Source: Brevibacterium iodinum ATCC 49514 (lineage in GTDB: Bacteria; Actinomycetota; Actinomycetes; Actinomycetales; Brevibacteriaceae). From it: DNA of 64,000 nucleotides. Positions 1 through 8,400 of the stretch are shown here, in pieces (positions within the stretch are counted from its first letter, which is position 1; each line of letters opens with the position of its first letter). The notes below the pieces were generated by a model. The model was not told where the DNA came from and did not search any database. It saw nothing but the letters and a program-made list of their open reading frames with translations. The stretch spans positions 544,029 to 608,028 of the forward strand of contig NZ_FXYX01000001.1 in the NCBI RefSeq assembly GCF_900169265.1, read 5' to 3'. Position numbers and translations under genes: made by a program.

Positions 1-997
1 CGGAGTCCCAGGCGGGGAACTCGTCGTGATACTCCAGCCAGGCCATTGGACCCGCCAGAAGCTCAGCATCGGTGAGGACGGCCCGGTCGAGAGCCTCACA
101 CAGCCCCGTTTCGTCGAGGTCGAAGCCGATGAATGCGAGATCCTGACCGAGCGCCAGGAGTTCCGGTCCACCACCGGGAAGCGGCTCGACGCTCAACGGT
201 GAGAGCGTGAGCAGAGTACCCGCCTGATCCCAGTGCGCGGTCACATAGGGGCGCGAGGCCAGCTTCGCGAAACCGGCAGAACGAACAATCCGACCCCAGA
301 AGCCTTCCCCGATTGCCGCACTCAGCACTGCCTGGAGCCGTTGCGGGTGAAAGGGGCGGGCCTGCTCGAAACGGCAGGCACGGACGCCTCCTGCTCGAGC
401 CGGGGGCCGGAACTCCGAGTTGAGGATCGCCGTCCACCCCGCATCAGGAGGTCGGTGCCCGAACTGCCAGCACACCGGCTCATGCACCGCGCCTTCGCAC
501 CGAAGGAACAGACTCGCCTCGGGCGCCAGGTGCGCGATCAGCCCGATGGCCTCCTCGATCCCACCCGAGTCGGCAGGGTCGGGCGTCACCAAGGCCGAGG
601 TCGACGCGAATTCGATCTGAGAGACGAGGGCTCCGGCGCGCTCTTCCGAATCGAGATCGCTGTGCAGGCACGCAAGATCGAGCACGCACACGAGGTCGGT
701 GAGCACGGCCCGTGAGTCGGGAGCACTCAGGGCTCCGATGTTCTCCGCACAATCCGCGCCCTCCCCGTGCTCGAGGACGAACCCGTGCACCCCGGATGTC
801 ATTCCGACCAGATCGACGAGGCGGTCGATCGCCTCGATGCCCTGTTCCGTCTGCTCCGCGGGCACGAAGACAAAACCGCGATCCCTGGCCAGACCCATCG
901 CATAGCGCCTGCGCTCAGCCACGCAGAGTCCGACGACGGCGATCGCTTCGATTCCGTCGACGATGGGACTCCGGCCGCGTTCGTCTGATCCCTGCAT
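1..997 (-). CDS. COG0523/CobW-like protein, zinc-responsive, 3' end cut by the window edge
   Basis: Translation from ATG 997 runs open to the window edge (about 331 residues seen). The C-terminal half has the CobW_C pattern: the stretch ARPFHPQRL, then GFAKLASRP followed by W-D-Q-A-G. The middle keeps CobW-like VCVLDLACL and FLRCEGA. The N-terminus is degenerate: where a COG0523 GTPase carries a GxxGxGKT P-loop there is VVGLCVAERRRYAMG, and no NKxD motif is visible, so GTP hydrolysis is doubtful. An AAGGGAAG ribosome site precedes the start. It diverges from rpmJ across a Zur-type box, which points to expression under zinc starvation, as known for COG0523 paralogues beside alternative ribosomal proteins. 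A zinc-chaperone or scaffold role is inference. Confidence 0.75.
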   Translation of the reverse strand, partial: MQGSDERGRSPIVDGIEAIAVVGLCVAERRRYAMGLARDRGFVFVPAEQTEQGIEAIDRLVDLVGMTSGVHGFVLEHGEGADCAENIGALSAPDSRAVLTDLVCVLDLACLHSDLDSEERAGALVSQIEFASTSALVTPDPADSGGIEEAIGLIAHLAPEASLFLRCEGAVHEPVCWQFGHRPPDAGWTAILNSEFRPPARAGGVRACRFEQARPFHPQRLQAVLSAAIGEGFWGRIVRSAGFAKLASRPYVTAHWDQAGTLLTLSPLSVEPLPGGGPELLALGQDLAFIGFDLDETGLCEALDRAVLTDAELLAGPMAWLEYHDEFPAWDS

Positions 998-1032
998 TCG
1001 CTTCCCTTCGCTGGAGAACATAGTATTGCCTC

Positions 1033-1054
1033 TAATGATACTCATTCTCATTAA
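1033..1054. promoter_or_regulatory. Zur-type operator between the COG0523-like gene and rpmJ
   Basis: An AT-rich dyad with core AATGATACTCATTCTCATT sits in the 69-bp divergent intergenic region. It resembles actinobacterial Zur boxes, which contain the pattern TGA-N-AATCATT-N-TCA. It overlaps the expected promoter of rpmJ and lies just upstream of a TACTAT -10 box for the leftward gene, so one site can repress both. Assignment to Zur rests on the motif plus the zinc-related content of both genes. Confidence 0.7.
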
Positions 1055-1066
1055 GGAGTCACGCTC

Positions 1067-1189
1067 ATGAAGGTTCGTCGTTCTCCGCGATCGCTGAAGT
1101 CCCAGCCGGGTTCGCAGGTGGTTCGCCGCCGCGGTCGCGTCTATGTCATCAACAAGAAGAATCCTCGCTTCAAGGCCCGCCAGGGCTGA
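1067..1189 (+). CDS. rpmJ: Ribosomal protein L36, cysteine-free (zinc-independent) paralogue
   Basis: Forty residues beginning [15 protein letters not shown] and ending [12 protein letters not shown], an almost exact match to the alternative L36 family (YkgO type). Normal L36 binds zinc through CxxC...CxxxH; this copy has no cysteine at all, so it is the C-minus form that replaces the zinc-binding form when zinc is scarce and frees zinc for other uses. An AAGGAG ribosome site lies just upstream, right at the edge of the Zur-type box. It is too short for ordinary gene calling but the assignment is secure. Confidence 0.95.
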   Translation: MKVRRSPRSLKSQPGSQVVRRRGRVYVINKKNPRFKARQG

Positions 1190-1232
1190 GGCACAACCGC
1201 GCTCGGCGCGGCTGAACCGCGCCCGAACACTT

Positions 1233-1886
1233 TCAATCTCGCTCGAACAGCTGCGGTGCGGACTCGACGAGCATGCGGGTGTGGCGGATATGGGCGGCCA
1301 TGACCGCCTCGGCGGATTCGACATCGCCGATTTCGAGCGCCCGCAGAATCATCCGATGCTCGGCGAAGATGTCGCCTTTCCGATCGCTCACATGCGGGGT
1401 GACCAGTCGGCGTCGATAGTAGTGGCTGAGGTTCCACAGGTGGTCGACGGTCCGACTCAATCGCCCCTCACCAGCTCCGGCCATGATGGCCCGGTGGAAG
1501 TCCCGATCGCGTTCGAGGAACTCACCGAGCGCACTTGCGGCCTCGACCGCCTCGGCGAGGTGGACGAACTCCGTGAGCGATTCCGGGGTGTGCGTGGGCA
1601 TCGCCAAAGACAGCAGGAGAGGTTCGAGGCGTTCGCGCATGAGGTAGACCTCCCGGCATTCCTCGAGGCTGAGTTCGGTCACCCAAGCGCCCGTCGACGG
1701 AACGAGGGTGACGAGTCCGGCATCGGCCAGAGCGCGCAGGGCCTCGCGGATCGGGATCCGACTGACTCCGAACTCGGCGGCGATCTCCTCCTGTCGGATG
1801 CGGGCACCCGGCTGCAACTGACCGGCGATGATGCGCGAACGCAGCTCGGTCGCAATGGCACCACTGCGCGCTGGATCATGCGTCAT
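1233..1886 (-). CDS. GntR-family regulator, FadR/FCD subfamily
   Basis: 217 residues. The N-terminal winged helix (about 8-75) has the GntR signature: LRSRIIAGQLQPGARI, EEIAAEFGVSRIPIREALRAL, GLVTLVPSTGAWV. The C-terminal all-helical FCD domain (about 80-210) keeps the metal/ligand residues D and R of the ERDRDFHRAI segment and later H residues in EHRMIL and AHIRHT. FCD regulators usually sense small carboxylates. A GGGAG ribosome site precedes ATG 1886. Upstream lie two GGATCC-centred palindromes, likely its own operators, and the tail of a lost membrane gene, suggesting that its target operon has been deleted. Confidence 0.85.
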   Translation of the reverse strand: MTHDPARSGAIATELRSRIIAGQLQPGARIRQEEIAAEFGVSRIPIREALRALADAGLVTLVPSTGAWVTELSLEECREVYLMRERLEPLLLSLAMPTHTPESLTEFVHLAEAVEAASALGEFLERDRDFHRAIMAGAGEGRLSRTVDHLWNLSHYYRRRLVTPHVSDRKGDIFAEHRMILRALEIGDVESAEAVMAAHIRHTRMLVESAPQLFERD

Positions 1887-2146
1887 CGTCTGACTCCCTC
1901 ATCTCGCCGAGGCGGCTCACCTCCCCGGTCGTGCATCGCGCGGTTCCGCACACCGTGGCCATGCTTCCCGTGGTCAAGCCCGCCATGGTTGTGACACCGC
2001 CGCGCACAACGCCCTTCGCCGTGAAGCATAGACGGAAGCAGCGACGCGCGGGGCAGAAGAAAAATCGCAATCCAATTGCAATCCAAGCGATTTCGGCGCT
2101 TTCCGGGCAGCATGGGTCTGAAAAGAATCCGTGAACAGATTCGACA

Positions 2147-2158
2147 ATCGGATCCAAT
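2147..2158. promoter_or_regulatory. Operator-like palindrome, one mismatch from ATTGGATCCAAT
   Basis: The sequence ATCGGATCCAAT differs at one position from the perfect palindrome 76 bp away. Two spaced copies upstream of a GntR gene fit autoregulation or control of a divergent target. Confidence 0.4.
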
Positions 2159-2222
2159 CGGCCATTCTTCCTTGTGCCGACTCACTGAATTTTTCTGCGT
2201 TCAATCCGAGTGACCGACCATA

Positions 2223-2234
2223 ATTGGATCCAAT
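2223..2234. promoter_or_regulatory. Perfect 12-bp palindrome ATTGGATCCAAT
   Basis: Perfectly self-complementary over 12 bp and lying in the leader region of the GntR gene (start 1886). Size and symmetry suit a dimeric winged-helix regulator of the FCD class. Function is inferred from position. Confidence 0.45.
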
Positions 2235-2383
2235 CTCTTCCAGCTCATTTCTCAACTGTGAAACCTGAGTATCTGTGCTGGTCATCTGGTGTATATAGGA
2301 CCGGACCGATTCGGCTTCAGATGCCCCGAATGGTCGTTGACATCGCAATTTGGGCGGCGCACACTTCAACATTCGAAAACTGA

Positions 2384-2545
2384 ATTCACAATCGAAAGGC
2401 CGATGATGTCCGTTTTGAATCCCCCGACGTCGGCGAGATCGTCACCGTGATCTTCTCGATCATCGTCTTCTACGTCGGCATCTCCTGCCGCCTGACCCCC
2501 GAGGAGGCCGTCGAAGCCGTCGAACCGACCCAGATCGACGACTGA
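2384..2545 (+). pseudogene. C-terminal remnant of a polytopic membrane transporter
   Basis: The frame ending at TGA 2543-2545 encodes VGEIVTVIFSIIVFYVGIS, a clean transmembrane helix, then RLTPEEAVEAVEPTQIDD. This has GC-rich third positions like real genes here and looks like the last helix and acidic tail of an APC/NCS1-type permease. A stop lies just upstream in frame and there is no start codon or ribosome site, so only the end of a gene survives. A GC-rich hairpin follows 50 bases downstream, as expected after a former gene. The family is a guess. Confidence 0.5.
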
Positions 2546-2595
2546 TCAATCCCCTCGCCGAGGCGGCCGCCGCCTTCCCCCGACGACCGCCGTAT

Positions 2596-2631
2596 CCGGC
2601 CCGCCCCGACACCCTCGCCGAGGCGGGCCGG
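2596..2631. terminator. GC-rich hairpin after the transporter remnant
   Basis: CCGGCCCGCC pairs perfectly with GGCGGGCCGG across a 16-base loop, followed by a short ACTTATT run. It probably terminated the lost transporter gene; it also lies upstream of the next promoter. Confidence 0.5.
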
Positions 2632-2701
2632 ACTTATTCACGGTCGAAACGGCGGGCCCGCCATCACACCTGCGCTAGGGTCGGTGACCAAGGAGGACGA
2701 G

Positions 2702-3016
2702 ATGCCCAGAGACTATTCATCGGACCGCATCGCGGCGATGGCGGCCGAACTCTCGGCCGCCGCGCAGACGTTGGGAGTCCCGCTCCCGGATACGCAGCCC
2801 GCCGTCGAGCTCGTCGCTGAGCTGCTCGATGCCAGCGCACGCTGGTCCGACGAGACGGGGACCCGGGCCTCAGGACCCTTCGGAACTTTCCTCGCCGGCT
2901 GCGTCGACGGGGCAGACCTCGACGACCAGGTGGTCGGCGCGGACCATGACCGCCGGGGGCTGGACTTCGTCGACAGCTTGGTGAACGGGCTCGGGCTCAG
3001 CCCTGAGAGCGAGTGA
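2702..3016 (+). CDS. Small protein resembling the DUF6457 domain
   Basis: 104 residues. AAGGAGG lies five bases before ATG 2702 and a TAGGGT -10 box just upstream, so the start and expression look real. The central part, AVELVAELLDASARWSDETG followed by GPFGTFLAGC, resembles the helical DUF6457 module (LLxLAxxVA...PxTxFLAG) found in actinobacterial molybdenum-cofactor genes. The same kind of module ends the MobA-like protein encoded on the opposite strand, with which this gene overlaps tail to tail by 20 bp. The role is unknown; a link to molybdoenzyme assembly is inferred from context only. Confidence 0.6.
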   Translation: MPRDYSSDRIAAMAAELSAAAQTLGVPLPDTQPAVELVAELLDASARWSDETGTRASGPFGTFLAGCVDGADLDDQVVGADHDRRGLDFVDSLVNGLGLSPESE

Positions 3017-3911
3017 GGGTCCCCTCCACATGAGCCAGCGCTTCCGCGAGTGAGGCTCCGCCCTCCCTCGTCGCAGCGTGGAGCCTGCCGGCGAGGAATG
3101 CGGCGACGACCGGACTGAGCGATGAGTCCGAATGCTTGACGTGCGAAGCGAACTCGAGCACGGCCGCAACCTCGGCATCTGTCATCCACGCCCCCTCCGG
3201 AAGCTCGGCGGCTGCGAGGTCCCGCATCCGCAGCACCTGCTCCGGCACGGCTCTGGCGCCACTCGGAGCGTCGGCGCCCGCCGAAATCCCGTCCCGAGGA
3301 TCGCCCGCCGTATCCGCGTCCGTGGCCTCGATTCTGCGGGCGACGCGCTCGTACTCCTCACGGGTGTCGAAGTCGACGATCTCCGCGGGGTCGACGTCGA
3401 CAGGTGCGACCTCGAGTCCGCTGAAGAGGAGTTTGACCGCCCTGTCCTGCGTCTGGCCGATATCGGCCAGACGTCGACGCAGCAGCGCAGTCGGCCACGC
3501 GGTGCAGAGGTACTGGAGCTTGCCGCGATCATCGACGCCGGCAGCAGGCAGCCCGGACTCCCGGCTCGCGACGATGAGCGCCCGCAGATGGTCCGGCCGC
3601 ACCAGCGGCATGTCCCCGGCCAGGATCACGGTGACCTCGGAGTCACCCATCGCCCGGGAAGCGGCTTCGATTCCGGCCAGAGGGCCCGAGAACTCGGGCT
3701 CCTCCCGTACGCTGCCGACCGAGTCCGCCTCGGCGTCCGTGAGTCCGACAGTGGTTCCGGCCACCCACACCTCCGCTTCCGGCACGGCCTGCCGGACGGT
3801 GCCGAGGATGCGCGAGATCACCGTCTGCCCGCCGAGGCGGACACCTGGCTTGTGAACGCCCCCGAACCGCCGGGAGCGACCGCCGCTGAGTATCATCGCT
3901 GTGATCGACAT
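2997..3911 (-). CDS. mobA: Molybdenum cofactor guanylyltransferase (MobA-like) fused to a DUF6457 domain
   Basis: 304 residues. Residues 1-190 form a nucleotidyltransferase with the MobA signature LSGGRSRRFGGVHKP (8-22), FSGPLAGI and AGDMPLV, the last giving the metal-binding Asp. MobA transfers GMP from GTP to molybdopterin to make the bis-MGD cofactor needed by NarG. Residues 225-304 form a helical DUF6457-like tail (AAVLEFASHVKHSDSSLSPV, AAFLAG). The gene diverges from narK. A TATGAT -10 box ends six bases before ATG 3911 with no ribosome site, so the message is probably leaderless, and a TTCTA-N7-TAGAA dyad lies directly behind that -10 box. Confidence 0.88.
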   Translation of the reverse strand: MSITAMILSGGRSRRFGGVHKPGVRLGGQTVISRILGTVRQAVPEAEVWVAGTTVGLTDAEADSVGSVREEPEFSGPLAGIEAASRAMGDSEVTVILAGDMPLVRPDHLRALIVASRESGLPAAGVDDRGKLQYLCTAWPTALLRRRLADIGQTQDRAVKLLFSGLEVAPVDVDPAEIVDFDTREEYERVARRIEATDADTAGDPRDGISAGADAPSGARAVPEQVLRMRDLAAAELPEGAWMTDAEVAAVLEFASHVKHSDSSLSPVVAAFLAGRLHAATREGGASLAEALAHVEGTLTRSQG

Positions 3912-3928
3912 GACTCGATCATACGCTT

Positions 3929-3945
3929 TTCTACAGACAGTAGAA
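3929..3945. promoter_or_regulatory. Operator dyad TTCTAC-N5-GTAGAA between mobA and narK
   Basis: Perfect 6-bp arms around a 5-bp spacer. It sits immediately upstream of the TATGAT -10 box of mobA, and its right arm makes a TAGAAT -10-like hexamer facing narK. A matching site stands before the regulator gene that starts at 13295. Likely a repressor site controlling mobA and/or the nar operon. Confidence 0.65.
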
Positions 3946-4043
3946 TCAGTCGCATAATTATGATGTATATCACTTTGTGACCCCGTGGGCGAGGTTCGAC
4001 CTTCCTCACAGACGCGGCCCGAGCGGCCTCCTGATTAAACACG

Positions 4044-4059
4044 GTGGAAACTATTCCAC
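4044..4059. promoter_or_regulatory. Second dyad upstream of narK, GTGGAA-N4-TTCCAC
   Basis: Perfect 6-bp arms with a 4-bp spacer, 62 bp before the narK start. A smaller dyad, TCAC-TTT-GTGA at 3970-3980, lies farther upstream. These may bind regulators of nitrate respiration other than the TTCTA-N7-TAGAA factor, such as a Crp/Fnr-type or response regulator; identity is unknown. Confidence 0.4.
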
Positions 4060-4120
4060 TTTCCCCTCAACTCTGCTGTGATCGAAAGCAGTCGGCACAT
4101 TCGTCGAGGAGGGGCAGAAT

Positions 4121-5404
4121 ATGTCACAGCCTGAGATGCATCAACCATCGACCGCCGGATCACCTGCTTCGGCTACGAAAGCGCAGCGGACCAGAGCACT
4201 GATCTTCGCTACCCTCGGCTTCACTGTGACGTTCTGGGCCTGGTCGCTCATCAGCCCCCTGGGACCACACTTCGTCGAGGAGAAACTCACCGACGACTCG
4301 GCGCTGCTCGTCGCCGTGCCCGTCCTCGTCGGCTCACTGGGACGAATCATCGTGGGAGCGCTGACCGACCGCCTCGGCGGACGTTTCATGATGTCATTCA
4401 TCGCCCTCATCACGGTCATTCCGGTGCTCTTCGTCGGCTTCATCGGCCAATACAACTACGCCACACTCATCGTCGGCGGATTCTTCCTCGGCGTCGCCGG
4501 CACGAGCTTCGCCGTCGGCGTCCCCTACGTCAATCGCTGGTTCCCCAAGGAGTCCCGCGGTTCAGCCATCGGCGTCTACGGCATAGGCATGGGCGGTACC
4601 GCGATCGCGGCCTTCACTACCGTGCCCCTGTACAACATCTGGCCACAGCTGCCCTTCGTGGTCGCAGCCGTCGTCCTCGTCATCTACGCGCTCCTGGCTT
4701 TCACGTTGATGCGCAATCCGCCCGACTGGCAGCCCGTGCACCAGAGCCTCATCAGGTCCTTGGGACAGACCATGTCGGTGAAGCTGACCTGGCAGGCGGC
4801 TTACCTCTACGCTCTGGCCTTCGGCGGCTATGTCGCCTTCTCCGTCTACCTGCCGACGTTCCTCACCAACGACTACGAGCTCGAACCCGGCGACGCCGCC
4901 CTGCGCATGGCCGGCTTCGTCATCGTCGCCGTCGTCACCCGACCCCTCGGAGGCATCCTCTCCGACCGGATCGGAGCCGTGAAGACCCTCGGCGTCGCCT
5001 ACTCGCTCGTCGCAATCTGCGCGATCGCCCTGTCCTTCCACCCCCTGGCGTTCATCGTCTATACCTCCGAGTTCATCGTCATGTCAGCCGGATTCGGCTT
5101 GGGCTCCGGCGCGACCTTCGCGCTCATCGCCCAACGCTCCGACCCGGCCCGGGTCGGTTCGATCACCGGTTTCGTCGGTGCCGCCGGCGGACTCGGCGGG
5201 TTCGTTCCCCCACTCCTGCTGGGAGCGATGTGGTCGGCCACCCAGGACTACTCCCTCGGACTGCTGCTGCTCGCCGGCTTCACGGTCCTCGCCCTGCTCA
5301 TCACCCTCTGGATCGGTTCGAGCTCACCTGGGGCCGAGCCAGCCGGATCCGACGACGCCCCACAGCCTCGCATCAGCGACGACGACAAGGAGATACGGTC
5401 ATGA
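4121..5404 (+). CDS. narK: Nitrate/nitrite transporter, MFS
   Basis: 427 residues with twelve predicted membrane helices. It shows the MFS loop motif GRIIVGALTDRLGGR (about 74-88), the NarK family stretch NRWFPKESRGSAIGVYGIGMGG, and a C-terminal nitrate-signature glycine-rich helix ITGFVGAAGGLGGFVPPLL. It brings nitrate in and/or carries nitrite out at the cytoplasmic membrane for the reductase encoded next to it. GAGGAGGGG precedes ATG 4121. The stop overlaps the narG start by 4 bp (ATGA), so the genes are translationally coupled. It is the first gene of the narKGHJI operon. Confidence 0.93.
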   Translation: MSQPEMHQPSTAGSPASATKAQRTRALIFATLGFTVTFWAWSLISPLGPHFVEEKLTDDSALLVAVPVLVGSLGRIIVGALTDRLGGRFMMSFIALITVIPVLFVGFIGQYNYATLIVGGFFLGVAGTSFAVGVPYVNRWFPKESRGSAIGVYGIGMGGTAIAAFTTVPLYNIWPQLPFVVAAVVLVIYALLAFTLMRNPPDWQPVHQSLIRSLGQTMSVKLTWQAAYLYALAFGGYVAFSVYLPTFLTNDYELEPGDAALRMAGFVIVAVVTRPLGGILSDRIGAVKTLGVAYSLVAICAIALSFHPLAFIVYTSEFIVMSAGFGLGSGATFALIAQRSDPARVGSITGFVGAAGGLGGFVPPLLLGAMWSATQDYSLGLLLLAGFTVLALLITLWIGSSSPGAEPAGSDDAPQPRISDDDKEIRS

Positions 5405-8400
5405 CCACCGAGCACATGACACAGCACGGAGACCATCCCACGCCGAGGGAGTCAACGGGGCAGAAACCTGAGAGCCCCGGCATCGACAATTCGCTCATGG
5501 ATGCCCTCATCGGCACCCGCAAGTTCTTCTCTCCGCGGGCCACGATGAGCGAGGACGGCCGGGAGATCCACTTCAAGGGCGGCCGGCAGGGCGACTCCTT
5601 CTACCGCAACCGCTGGTCACACGACAAGGTCGTCCGCTCCACCCATGGGGTCAACTGCACGGGTTCATGTTCCTGGCACGTCTACGTCAAGGACGGGCTC
5701 ATCACCTGGGAGTCCCAGGCCACGGACTATCCGAGCCCCGGACCGGACATGCCCGAATACGAACCGCGCGGCTGCCCCCGCGGTGCCTCATTCTCCTGGT
5801 ACACCTACTCCCCCACCAGGGTCCGCTACCCCTATGTCCGCGGAGCCCTGCTGCGCCTGTTCCGTGAGGCCAAGGCCGCCAACGGCCACGATCCGGTGCT
5901 CGCATGGAAGTCCATCGTCGAAGACCCGGTCAAGGCCCGCCGGTACAAGTCCGTGCGCGGCAAGGGCGGACTCGTGCGCGCCACCTGGGCCGAAGCCGTC
6001 GAGATCGTCGCGGCCGCCTATGTCTACACGGTGAAGTACCTCGGCCCCGACCGCACCACCGGGTTCTCCCCCATCCCGGCCATGAGCCCGGTCTCCTTCT
6101 CTTCCGGGGCCCGCTTCCACCAGCTCATCGGCGGTTCGATGCTGTCCTTCTACGACTGGTACGCCGACCTGCCGCCTGCCTCCCCGCAGGTCTTCGGCGA
6201 CCAGACCGATGTGCCCGAATCCGGTGACTGGTGGAACTCCTCCTACCTCATGATGTGGGGCTCGAATGTGCCCCTGACCCGCACCCCCGACGCCCACTGG
6301 ATGGCTGAGGCCCGCTACCACGGGCAGAAGGTCATCTCCATCGCCCCGGACTATGCGGAGAACGTGAAGTTCGCCGACGAATGGCTGGCCCCGGCCACCG
6401 GCACCGACGGCGCTCTGGCCATGGCGATGGGCCACGTCATCCTCAAGGAGTTCTTCGTCGATGCGACGACGGACTACTTCGACGGCTACGTGCGCAAGTA
6501 CACGGACCTGCCCTTCCTCGTCGAACTCGAGGCCGTTGACAAGGGGCGGTACCGCCCCGGCCGCTTCGTCACCGCCACCGACCTCGGCAGCACCGTCACC
6601 GCCGAGGCCGACACCGAGGATGCGCAGTTCAAACCCGCACTCTGGGACAAGACCACCAAGGCCCCGGCCGTGCCCAACGGCACCCTGGGCCACCGTTTCG
6701 CCGCCGACGGCGAAGGCAAGTGGAACCTCGATCTTGAGGACATCGACCCGGCCCTGTCCATCGCCGAGGCGGTCACCGGCGAGACCAGTACCATCGGATC
6801 CGCGGAGTCCGTTGAGATCACGCTGCCGCGCTTCGACACGGCCGCCCAGGGCGAGATCGACGAGATCACGCGCGGAGTTCCCATCGTCCGCCTCGGCGAT
6901 CGGGTGGTGACCACGGTCTTCGATCTCATGCTCGCCGAATACGGGGTCGGACGTGTTGGTCTGCCCGGGACCTGGGCGGAGAACTATGAGGACGCGAGCA
7001 GTCCGAACACTCCCGCCTGGCAGGAGGCGATCACGGGGGTGCCGTGGCAGGCCGCGGCCCGCATCGGACGCGAGTTCGCGCAGAACGCGCGCGATTCGAA
7101 GGGCCGGTCGATGATCATCATGGGCGCGGGGACGAACCACTGGTTCCATTCGGATCAGACGTACCGGACCTTCCTCACCCTGACCACGCTGTGTGGGACG
7201 CAGGGCGTCAACGGCGGCGGCTGGGCCCACTATGTCGGGCAGGAGAAGATCCGCCCCTTCACCGGCTGGCTGCACCTGGCCAATGCGCTGGACTGGGTGC
7301 GTCCACCGCGGCAGATGACGCAGACGACGTACTGGTATATGCACACGGATCAGTGGCGCTACGACCAGTTCGGGGCCGATATGCTCTCGGCCCGGGCCGG
7401 GCAGGGCAAGTTCGCGGGCATGTCCACCGCTGATGCAATCGCCCAGTCGGCTCGGCTGGGCTGGCAACCGTACTATCCGACCTTCGATGCCAATCCCCTC
7501 GATATCGCCGAGGCGGCCCACGAAGCGGGCAAGTCCAGCGCCGATCACATCGTCGATGAGCTCAAGGCCGGCAATCTGCGCTTCGCCGCCGAGGACCCGG
7601 ACGCGGAGAACAACTATCCGCGGATCTGGTCGATGTGGCGGGCGAATACCCTGGGTTCGTCGGCGAAGGGTGATCAGTACTTCCTCAAGCACCTCCTCGG
7701 CGTGGACAATTCTGTCTCTGCCGATAAAACTCCCGAACATCTGCGTCCCCGCGACGTCGACTGGCGCGACGAGGCGCCGGAGGGCAAGATCGACCTGCTG
7801 CTCACCCTGGACTTCCGGATGACCACGACGACGCTGCATTCGGATGTCGTGCTGCCGGCGGCGACGTGGTACGAAAAGCACGACCTGTCCACGACGGACA
7901 TGCACCCCTTCGTCAACACGTTCAACCCGGCGATCTCCACCCCGTGGCAGTCGCGCAACGACTGGGATACGTGGGCGACGATCGCGAAGCGGTTCTCCGA
8001 GCTCGCCCGCACTCATCTGGGTACACGCACGGATGTCGTCGCCCAGCCGCTGCAGCACGACAGTCCCGATGCGCTCAATACCCCGCATGGGCGGGTCAAG
8101 GACTGGAAGTTCGGCGAATGCGAACCGGTCCCGGGCAAGACCATGCCCAAGCTCGTCGAGGTCGAACGCGATTACACCGCCATCTACGACCAGTACACGA
8201 CGATCGGCCCGCTGCTGGAGTCCCAGGGCATGAACGCCCGCGGCATCCGCTATGACGTCGACCATCATGTCGAGCGGCTGCGCCGACTCAACGGGGTGGC
8301 CGCGAAGGGCGCGGGCAAGGGCCAGCCGCGCCTGGATTCGGACCGGCGGGCCGCGGACTTCATCCTCGGACTGTCCGGAACGACGAACGGCGTCATGGCC

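Larger units (their letters stand above)
1887..2383. other. Intergenic stretch, AT-richer than its surroundings
   Basis: About 500 bases with lower GC than the flanks and codon statistics in every frame unlike the neighbouring genes. It holds the two GGATCC-centred palindromes described separately and short A/T tracts. I see no convincing gene. A reverse-strand open frame at 1974-2372 has low-GC codon use and no family resemblance. Confidence 0.5.

Noticed and set aside
1974..2372. Reverse-strand open frame upstream of the GntR gene
   Set aside because: Low-GC codon use, no ribosome site, no similarity; it overlaps operator-like palindromes.
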